NCBI GenBank assembly: GCA_017354515.1
Contig: JAFMQT010000317.1
Location: 1-5,751, forward strand
Source of the DNA: Nocardia sp.
Lineage (GTDB): Bacteria > Actinomycetota > Actinomycetes > Mycobacteriales > Mycobacteriaceae
Direction: 5' to 3'
DNA: 5,751 nt
How positions within the stretch are numbered: the stretch's first letter is position 1; each line of letters starts with the position of its first letter. The position numbers and the translations under genes are program-made. Below, piece after piece: positions 1 to 4,519 of the stretch. The notes under the pieces were generated by a model. It saw only the letters and a list, made by a program, of their open reading frames with translations. It was not told where the DNA came from and ran no database searches.

Positions 1-159
1 CCGGCCCGCAACGAGCCGGATCTGGATGAGGTGCCGGCCGAAGTCCTGGCCGCCCTGGATGTCCGCCCGGTGGCGGATGTCGCCGATATCCTGGCCTACG
101 CCATCGAACCGGCCACCGAACCGGGCCACGCCGAACCGCCGCTCGCGGCCAGCGCGTGA
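1..159 (+). CDS. lon: Lon ATP-dependent protease, C-terminal end (5' part outside window)
   Basis: Only the last 52 codons are present, open from base 1 and ending at TGA 157-159. Lon is a cytoplasmic AAA+ serine protease that unfolds and degrades damaged and regulatory proteins. The fragment starts PARNEPDLDEVPAEVLAALD and continues with a VRPVADVADILAYAIEP-type stretch. This matches the end of the Lon proteolytic domain, where a conserved [KR]NExDL motif follows the catalytic lysine region and is followed by a 'V-x-x-V-x-[ED]-[VI]-L-x-x-A[LI]' helix. The catalytic Ser/Lys pair and the ATPase module lie outside the window. After the helix there is a short Pro/Ala/Glu-rich tail (TEPGHAEPPLAASA), as in many actinobacterial Lons. 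A strong hairpin begins 6 bases after the stop, so the lon transcript probably ends here. Identification comes from motif recognition on a short piece but is fairly secure. Confidence 0.88.
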   Translation, partial: PARNEPDLDEVPAEVLAALDVRPVADVADILAYAIEPATEPGHAEPPLAASA

Positions 160-164
160 TCCGG

Positions 165-197
165 GCGGGAGTCGCATCCGTGCGGTGTGACTCCCGC
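165..197 (+). terminator. Hairpin terminator after lon
   Basis: Bases 165-178 pair with 184-197 to give a 14-bp stem (12 Watson-Crick pairs, 2 G-U) around a 5-base loop. The outer 9 bp, GCGGGAGTC with GACTCCCGC, are perfect. It starts 6 bases after the lon stop. There is no U-tract, which is common in actinobacterial intrinsic terminators. It overlaps the GTG at 187 that would otherwise be the longest start for the next reading frame. Confidence 0.7.
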
Positions 198-216
198 GCA
201 AGTCCGCGTCACCGAG

Positions 217-603
217 ATGACAGTCCCGTGTAGGCGTTCGGCCGGCCGGCCCGGAACCCGGGTGCCGCACCTGTGGATCGATGAGGATGAATCGGTGTCG
301 TCGCTGGATCTGTGCGGTCCCGGATTCACCCTGCTGGTCGCCGGGATCGCGACCGCGTGGCAGCGGGCGGCGGCCGCTGTCCGGGATACCGGCACCGCGA
401 TCACCGTGCACGAGCTGCCGGCCGGGGCATGGTGTGCGGCAACGGAATTACCCGAGGGTGGGGCGCTGCTGGTCCGATCCGATCAGCATGTGGCCGCCCG
501 GTCCGGATCCGGACTGACGCCGGAAAATCTGAGCTCGGTGCTGTGCGCGATAACCGGAACGCGCGTTCGGGAGGATATGAGTACCCGCGGTGCGAGCGCC
601 TGA
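217..603 (+). CDS. Orphan C-terminal domain of an FAD-dependent aromatic-ring hydroxylase (likely gene remnant)
   Basis: This frame encodes about 128 residues from ATG 217, or 138 from GTG 187. It resembles only the C-terminal thioredoxin-like domain of class A flavoprotein monooxygenases (phenol/aromatic-ring hydroxylases). Recognisable pieces in family order are a RPGTRVPHLWID segment (usual form RPGxRxPHxWL), then DLCGPGFTLL, then ALLVRSDQHVAAR (usual form LVRPDQHVAWR; the Trp is Ala here). The roughly 400-residue N-terminal part, with the FAD GxGxxG motif and substrate pocket, is absent, because lon ends directly upstream in the same frame. It therefore cannot be a working hydroxylase alone. 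Codon use remains G/C-biased and the frame is intact, so it is either a recently truncated gene or a retained stand-alone domain. One TTA codon (448-450) and one ATA are slightly atypical. No good ribosome-binding site is visible; 217 is preferred because GTG 187 lies in the lon terminator. A pseudogene label would also be defensible. Confidence 0.6.
   Translation: MTVPCRRSAGRPGTRVPHLWIDEDESVSSLDLCGPGFTLLVAGIATAWQRAAAAVRDTGTAITVHELPAGAWCAATELPEGGALLVRSDQHVAARSGSGLTPENLSSVLCAITGTRVREDMSTRGASA
554..571. promoter_or_regulatory. Candidate LexA (SOS) box upstream of dinB
   Basis: The perfect 12-bp palindrome GAACGCGCGTTC lies at 557-568. It extends to an 18-bp palindrome with one mismatched pair (554-571). 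It fits the Gram-positive LexA core GAAC-N4-GTTC and most of the actinobacterial form TCGAAC-N4-GTTCGA (9 of 12 fixed positions). It sits 49 bases before the dinB start, inside the end of the upstream reading frame. The position before a translesion polymerase makes SOS control plausible, but this is inferred from sequence alone. Confidence 0.45.
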
Positions 604-605
604 GG

Positions 606-617
606 TATGACTGGGGG
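606..617 (+). promoter_or_regulatory. Possible -10 element for a leaderless or very short-leader dinB transcript
   Basis: TATGAC at 606-611 resembles an actinobacterial -10 hexamer (TANNNT, last base off). It is followed by 6 bases and then the GTG start at 618, so transcription could begin at or near the start codon. The alternative is Shine-Dalgarno initiation from TGAGG (601-605), which has a long 12-base spacing. No convincing -35 was found. Weak support. Confidence 0.25.
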
Positions 618-1718
618 GTGGCACGGTGGTTGCTGCATGTCGATCTCGACCAGTTCCAGGCGGCGGTGGAGTTCCGTCGCCATCCCGAGCTGCGGGGGCG
701 GCCGGTCATCGTGGGCGGCAACGGCGATCCGAACGAACCCCGCAAGGTAGTGACCTGCGCGTCGTATCCGGCGCGAGCGTTCGGCGTGCGGGCCGGTATG
801 CCATTGCGATCCGCCCTGCGGGCATGTCCCGAAGGGGTCTTCCTGCCACTGGATATGGTCACCTACGAGCAGGCCTCCGATGAGGTGATGACGATCCTGC
901 GCGGGTTCGGGGTCGGGGTGGAGGTGATCGGATGGGACGAGGCGTTCCTGGCCGCCGACATCGACGATCCCGAGGCACTGGCGCGCGGGATCCGCGCGGC
1001 GATCGCCGAGGTGCGGCTGACCTGTTCGATCGGCATCGGCGACAACAAACTTCGCGCCAAACTGGCCACCGGATTCGCCAAGGCGGTCGGCAAGTCCACC
1101 CACAAGGCCGACACCGACAAGGACCCGGATTCCACTGCCGCCGAACCTGAGTCGGCGCATACCGGCATGTTCCGGCTCACCGCCGAGAACTGGGAGGCGG
1201 TGATGGCCGATCGGCCGACCAGCGCGCTGTGGGGTATCGGACATCGCATCGCGGCGCGGCTGTCGGGGCTGGGAATTCATACCGTCGCCGAACTCGCCGC
1301 CGCCGATCGGGAGTTGCTGGCTGCTGAATTCGGGCCGACAACGGGGCCCTATCTGCGGTTTCTCGGCCAGGGCCGAGGTGAGACGGAGGTGGTCACCGAA
1401 CCGCGGATTCCGGTGGGGCGCAGTAAATCCGAGACCTTCCCACACGATCTGACCGACCGCGAGGAGATTCGCTCCCAGGTGGTGCGGCTGGCGCGGGAGG
1501 TGGTGGCGGAGATGAGCGCGGCCGGGCGGATCGGGGTGCGGGTGGGCGTCACGGTCCGCACCAGCACCTTCTACACCCGGACCAAGCAGAAGAAGCTGCC
1601 CTCGCCGACCATCGATGCGCAGACCATCGTCGCGACCGCACTCGAGGTGATCGACCGCTTCGAACTCGACCGCCCGGTCCGGCTGCTGGGGGTACGGCTC
1701 GAACTCCAGCCGATATGA
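618..1718 (+). CDS. dinB: DNA polymerase IV, DinB2/DinP-type translesion polymerase
   Basis: A complete 366-residue Y-family DNA polymerase, which copies past DNA lesions with low fidelity. The palm metal ligands are visible: D9 and D11 in HVDLDQF, and D107-E108 in GWDEAF. Likely triphosphate contacts Y50 and R53 (SYPARAFGV) and K155 are kept. The N-terminal motifs, the KVVTCASY stretch, the VRTSTFYTRTK segment and the terminal RPVRLLGVRLEL strand closely resemble mycobacterial DinB2/DinP. Three features stand out. Residue 14, the ribose steric gate (Phe/Tyr in most family members), is Gln. Residues 159-183 form a charged insertion just before the thumb. The protein ends right after the little-finger domain, without a QxxLF-like clamp-binding tail. 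GTG 618 is chosen because family members start with a similar xxRWxLHVDLDQF; the open frame extends upstream without homology. A LexA-like site lies upstream. The next gene follows after 75 bases. Family assignment is secure; subfamily assignment is by hand comparison. Confidence 0.95.
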   Translation: MARWLLHVDLDQFQAAVEFRRHPELRGRPVIVGGNGDPNEPRKVVTCASYPARAFGVRAGMPLRSALRACPEGVFLPLDMVTYEQASDEVMTILRGFGVGVEVIGWDEAFLAADIDDPEALARGIRAAIAEVRLTCSIGIGDNKLRAKLATGFAKAVGKSTHKADTDKDPDSTAAEPESAHTGMFRLTAENWEAVMADRPTSALWGIGHRIAARLSGLGIHTVAELAAADRELLAAEFGPTTGPYLRFLGQGRGETEVVTEPRIPVGRSKSETFPHDLTDREEIRSQVVRLAREVVAEMSAAGRIGVRVGVTVRTSTFYTRTKQKKLPSPTIDAQTIVATALEVIDRFELDRPVRLLGVRLELQPI

Positions 1719-1750
1719 GCATGGTGGTGGCACCCGTCGCGCATTCGTGA

Positions 1751-1779
1751 TCGGTTTGTCATGCTGTGCCCAGAACCGA
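1751..1779. promoter_or_regulatory. Inverted repeat in the dinB-crotonase gap, possible operator/promoter
   Basis: TCGGTT (1751-1756) and AACCGA (1774-1779) form 6-bp inverted arms 17 bases apart. Between them is CATGCT (1760-1765), one base from the TATGCT hexamer found before acuI. Transcription from there would begin just upstream of the ribosome-binding site at 1782-1787. The arms are short and could be chance. No clear terminator for dinB is seen in this 75-base gap, so read-through is also possible. Confidence 0.2.
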
Positions 1780-1781
1780 CC

Positions 1782-1787
1782 GAAAGG
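1782..1787 (+). promoter_or_regulatory. Ribosome-binding site that fixes the crotonase start
   Basis: GAAAGG lies 6 bases before ATG 1794. This favours 1794 (protein MSEYQTITFE...) over the in-frame ATG at 1761, which would add 11 residues without family resemblance. Confidence 0.6.
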
Positions 1788-1793
1788 CAGCTC

Positions 1794-2579
1794 ATGAGCG
1801 AGTACCAGACGATCACCTTCGAGCGGACCGGCGTGACCGCCCGGATCACTCTCAACCGGCCCGAGGCCGCCAACGGGATCGATGACATCCTCGGTCGGGA
1901 GCTGGCCGCGGTGGCCGCGCGGGTCGCCGACGATCCGGAACTCAAGGTGGTCGTGCTGACCGGTGCGGGCAGGTTCTTCTGCGCGGGCGGCGATCTCAAG
2001 GGGATGTCCGGATCGGAGGCCGGTGCGGGAACCTATGTCAAGGGTCTGGCCGATGATCTGCACGAGGCGCTGTCCTGCTTCGCCCGGATGGACGCGCTGC
2101 TGCTCGTCGCGGTCAACGGGACCGCCGCCGGTGCGGGATTCAGCCTGGCCATGGCCGGCGATCTGGTGATCGCCTCGGACGCGGCCGCGTTCACCATGGC
2201 CTACACCAAGGCCGGGCTCAGCCCCGACGGCGGTGCCTCCTACTATCTGCCGCGCCTGATCGGCCTGCGGCGCACCCAGGACCTGATGTTCACCAACCGC
2301 ACCCTGTCCGCGGCCGAGGCGCTGGACTGGAATCTGGTGCACCGGGTCGCACCCGCCGCCGACTTCGCGGCCGCGGTCGATGAGCTGGCGGCCGAATTCG
2401 CGGCCGGCCCACGCCAGTCCAATGCCAGCGTCAAGAAGCTGCTACTGGTCAGCTCCTCGCATTCGCTCGAGGAGCAGACCGCTCGCGAGGCCGCGTTCAT
2501 CTCCGCCTGCGCCGATTCCCCGGACGGCGCCGAGGGAATCGCCGCGTTCCTGGGTAAGCGTGCGCCTGAATTCCACTGA
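1794..2579 (+). CDS. Enoyl-CoA hydratase/isomerase (crotonase) family protein, isomerase-like active site
   Basis: A 261-residue cytoplasmic crotonase-fold enzyme of normal family length, acting on an acyl-CoA thioester. Visible signatures are the ITLNRPEAANG segment (19-28), the first oxyanion-hole motif FFCAGGDLKG (61-70), the second one in NGTAAGAGFSLAMAGD (108-123), and a C-terminal trimerisation-type region. Both glutamates used by true hydratases appear to be missing: by hand alignment they fall on S117 and Y137. Instead there is D145 in GLSPDGG, where PaaG/dienoyl-CoA-isomerase-type enzymes and 4-chlorobenzoyl-CoA dehalogenase carry their Asp. The following LPRLIGLRR and MFTNRTLSAAEALDW stretches also resemble the dehalogenase, and H90 falls where its His base lies. 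A double-bond isomerase or another CoA-ester reaction is more likely than hydration; the substrate is unknown. The start is set by the ribosome-binding site at 1782-1787. The downstream membrane-protein gene begins 25 bases later and may be co-transcribed. Confidence 0.9.
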   Translation: MSEYQTITFERTGVTARITLNRPEAANGIDDILGRELAAVAARVADDPELKVVVLTGAGRFFCAGGDLKGMSGSEAGAGTYVKGLADDLHEALSCFARMDALLLVAVNGTAAGAGFSLAMAGDLVIASDAAAFTMAYTKAGLSPDGGASYYLPRLIGLRRTQDLMFTNRTLSAAEALDWNLVHRVAPAADFAAAVDELAAEFAAGPRQSNASVKKLLLVSSSHSLEEQTAREAAFISACADSPDGAEGIAAFLGKRAPEFH

Positions 2580-2604
2580 GTCCGCGCCGCTTCCGAGCCG
2601 CCGG

Positions 2605-4467
2605 ATGGTTGCCGCCGGTACCCGGCGCGCGGGCCGGTCGCCGGTACTGGTGATCGCGCTCGTGCTGGTGGCCGCGCAGCTGGTACTGCGCGGCTGGGTG
2701 GCCACGCGCGGCTACTTCTATTGGGACGATCTGCGGCTGGTCGGCCTGGCGCATGAGTTTCCGCCATGGTCGCCCGAGCTGCTGCTGCATGATCACGACG
2801 GCCACTTCATGCCGCTGGCCTTCGTCACCGCCTGGGTGGTGACCGCGCCGGCACCGCTGCGCTGGGCCGGACCGGTGCTGACCATGCTGGTGCTGCAGGG
2901 GGCGGCAGCGCTGGCGGTGGTGCGCATGTTGCGCGTGCTGGTTCCGCCGCGGAACCGGACCGGGGCCAGGCGATGGGTGCTGCTGGTCCCGCTGATCGTC
3001 TATCTCTTCGGGCCCTTGACGTTGCCGGCCTTCGCCTGGTGGTCGGCGGCCCTGAACGCGCTGCCGCTGCAATTCGCGCTGGCATGGGTGATCGCGGACG
3101 CGGTGCTGCTGATCCGGACCGGGCGCGGCCGCTATGTGATCTCGGGCGTGGTGGTTCTGGTGCTGGGACTGCTGTTCTTCGAAAAGGCCGTGGTGGTGCC
3201 GTTCGTCGCCTTCGCGGTCGCGACCCTGGAGCGGTACGTCTCGGGGACTCCGAGAGCGGGAGAGGCAGCCGACGGTCCCGCGCCGGAGCCCGGATTGCGG
3301 GCCTGTGCGGGTTCGGTCCTGTGTGCGGGCGGGCGGCTGTGGTTGGGGTCGGTACTGGTGCTCGCGGGCTGGGGCGTCGTCTACGCGCTCGTCGTCGGTC
3401 ACACCGGGTTGGATATCAGCCTGGTCGGCGCCCGCCGGCTGCTGCACAGTGCCACCTCTCTCGGCGTGGTGCCGACGATGTTCGGCGGGCCGTGGGTGTG
3501 GGAGCGCTGGCTTCCCTCGACGCCGTGGGCGGCCCCGCCGCACTGGGTGGTGGGCGCGTGCTGGGCAGGTCTGGCGGTACTGGCCGTGGTGTCGTCCTGG
3601 CTGCGCCGCCGGGTGCTGCCGCTGTGGCTGCTGCTGGCCGGATACGTACTGGCCGTGCAGGTTCCGGTGATCCTGATTCGGGGTGGGCCCAATACCGCGG
3701 CCGAACTGATGCAGTCGCTGCGCTATCTGGCCGATATCGCGGTGGTGATCGTCGCCGCCGCGGCGCTGCTGTTGCGAGCGTGCCCGCGCACCGAACGGGT
3801 GGCCGGTCTCGAATCCCGCCGCTGGGTCCGGGTGCTCGCGCTGGTGGCGACCGTAGCCTTCCTGGTCAGCAGCCTGTACACGACGGTCGGTTTCACCCGA
3901 TCCTGGCAGCTCAGCCCGACCCGCACCTATTTCACGAATGTCCGTGCGGCATGGGCGAATTGGGATGGTACCCCGCTGCTCGAGCAGGAGGTGCCGTGGA
4001 TGGTGCTCACCCCGATGGTGCACCCCGGCAATCTCATCTCGAGTGTGCTCGCCCCCATCGCCCCGCCCGGCGCGTTCGCGACCTCGACGCCGCGCCTGCG
4101 GATGATCACCGACGACGGCCGGATCGTGGACGCGTCGGTGTGGTGGAATCGGCGAATTCTCGCCGGTCCGGAACCGGGCTGTGGCTATCGCATCGACGGT
4201 GCGCGGGTGGTGGCACTGTGGCTGGACGGGCCGATGCTGGCGCACGGCTGGACCGCGCAGCTCAATTACTTCGCCGATCGGGACGGGCGGATCACGGTAT
4301 CGATGGAACACGGCGATGCGGTGACGGTGCCGGTACGCGGCGGCGCCAACACCGTCTTCGTCCATCTGGTCGGCAGCGGCCAGGTGCTGCGAATCGGCTC
4401 GCACACACCGGGATTGAACCTGTGCGTGGGGGTCGGACCGGTGGGGGTCGCGGCGTTCGGGCGATGA
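2605..4467 (+). CDS. Multi-pass membrane protein, GT-C-like architecture, unknown function
   Basis: A 620-residue integral membrane protein that I do not recognise as a named gene. A basic N-terminus (RRAGR) precedes TM1 (about 13-33). An extracytoplasmic loop follows with YFYWDDLRL (W40, D41, D42) and a His/Asp-rich HDHDGHFMPL stretch (62-71). Further hydrophobic segments lie near 88-110, 124-140, 150-170, 178-208, 245-265, 312-330, 337-357, 373-391 and 408-425, about ten or eleven in all. A Pro/Ala/Glu-rich hydrophilic loop is at about 213-232. Residues 426-620 are hydrophilic, probably outside the membrane, and hold two cysteines (C526, C607) that could form a disulfide. An acidic pair in the first outer loop followed by a GHxxPL motif is typical of GT-C glycosyltransferases that use lipid-linked sugars, so a role in envelope glycan assembly is possible but unproven. 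ATG 2605 is chosen, with a weak GAG seven bases before it; GTG 2560, overlapping the upstream gene, would add 15 residues. A hairpin follows the stop. Confidence 0.8.
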   Translation: MVAAGTRRAGRSPVLVIALVLVAAQLVLRGWVATRGYFYWDDLRLVGLAHEFPPWSPELLLHDHDGHFMPLAFVTAWVVTAPAPLRWAGPVLTMLVLQGAAALAVVRMLRVLVPPRNRTGARRWVLLVPLIVYLFGPLTLPAFAWWSAALNALPLQFALAWVIADAVLLIRTGRGRYVISGVVVLVLGLLFFEKAVVVPFVAFAVATLERYVSGTPRAGEAADGPAPEPGLRACAGSVLCAGGRLWLGSVLVLAGWGVVYALVVGHTGLDISLVGARRLLHSATSLGVVPTMFGGPWVWERWLPSTPWAAPPHWVVGACWAGLAVLAVVSSWLRRRVLPLWLLLAGYVLAVQVPVILIRGGPNTAAELMQSLRYLADIAVVIVAAAALLLRACPRTERVAGLESRRWVRVLALVATVAFLVSSLYTTVGFTRSWQLSPTRTYFTNVRAAWANWDGTPLLEQEVPWMVLTPMVHPGNLISSVLAPIAPPGAFATSTPRLRMITDDGRIVDASVWWNRRILAGPEPGCGYRIDGARVVALWLDGPMLAHGWTAQLNYFADRDGRITVSMEHGDAVTVPVRGGANTVFVHLVGSGQVLRIGSHTPGLNLCVGVGPVGVAAFGR

Positions 4468-4471
4468 CCCC

Positions 4472-4499
4472 GGTGGCGCTCCTATGCCTCAGCGCCGCC
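4472..4499 (+). terminator. Hairpin terminator after the membrane-protein gene
   Basis: Bases 4472-4480 (GGTGGCGCT) pair with 4491-4499 (AGCGCCGCC) in a 9-bp stem with one G-U pair and a 10-base loop. It starts 4 bases after the stop at 4465-4467. There is no U-tract. It separates the preceding genes from acuI and contains the ATG at 4484, which argues against that ATG as the acuI start. Confidence 0.6.
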
Positions 4500-4506
4500 C
4501 CGCCTC

Positions 4507-4519
4507 TATGCTCGGACGC
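4507..4519 (+). promoter_or_regulatory. acuI: Candidate -10 element for a leaderless acuI transcript
   Basis: TATGCT (4507-4512) matches the actinobacterial -10 pattern TANNNT. Seven bases separate it from ATG 4520, the spacing expected if the mRNA begins at the start codon itself. No Shine-Dalgarno sequence precedes ATG 4520, which fits leaderless initiation. No clear -35 element is seen. The site lies directly after the upstream hairpin. Confidence 0.45.

Noticed and set aside
448..450. TTA codon as a Streptomyces-style bldA regulatory codon
   Set aside because: A single rare codon in a probable remnant, in what looks like a non-Streptomyces genome, is not evidence of regulation.
312..617. 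Upstream extension of the dinB frame to 312
   Set aside because: The extra 102 residues overlap the hydroxylase-domain frame in another phase and have no polymerase homology. Family N-termini begin just before xxRWxLHVDLD, which fits GTG 618.
1761..1793. Earlier ATG (1761) for the crotonase
   Set aside because: No ribosome-binding site and no family resemblance in the added residues. GAAAGG is ideally spaced before ATG 1794.
483..2342. 619-residue open frame on the minus strand opposite dinB and the crotonase
   Set aside because: It is rich in Arg, Gly, His and Gln with no domain motifs and lies wholly antisense to two well-recognised genes. Long antisense frames are common at this GC content.
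2497..4404. 635-residue open frame on the minus strand opposite the membrane-protein gene
   Set aside because: Low-complexity Arg/His/Gln/Pro-rich translation, antisense to a protein with coherent membrane segments. It is a GC-bias shadow.
4484..4519. Earlier ATGs (4484, 4508) for acuI
   Set aside because: 4484 lies in the loop of the upstream hairpin and 4508 in the putative -10. The added residues are absent from AcuI homologues.
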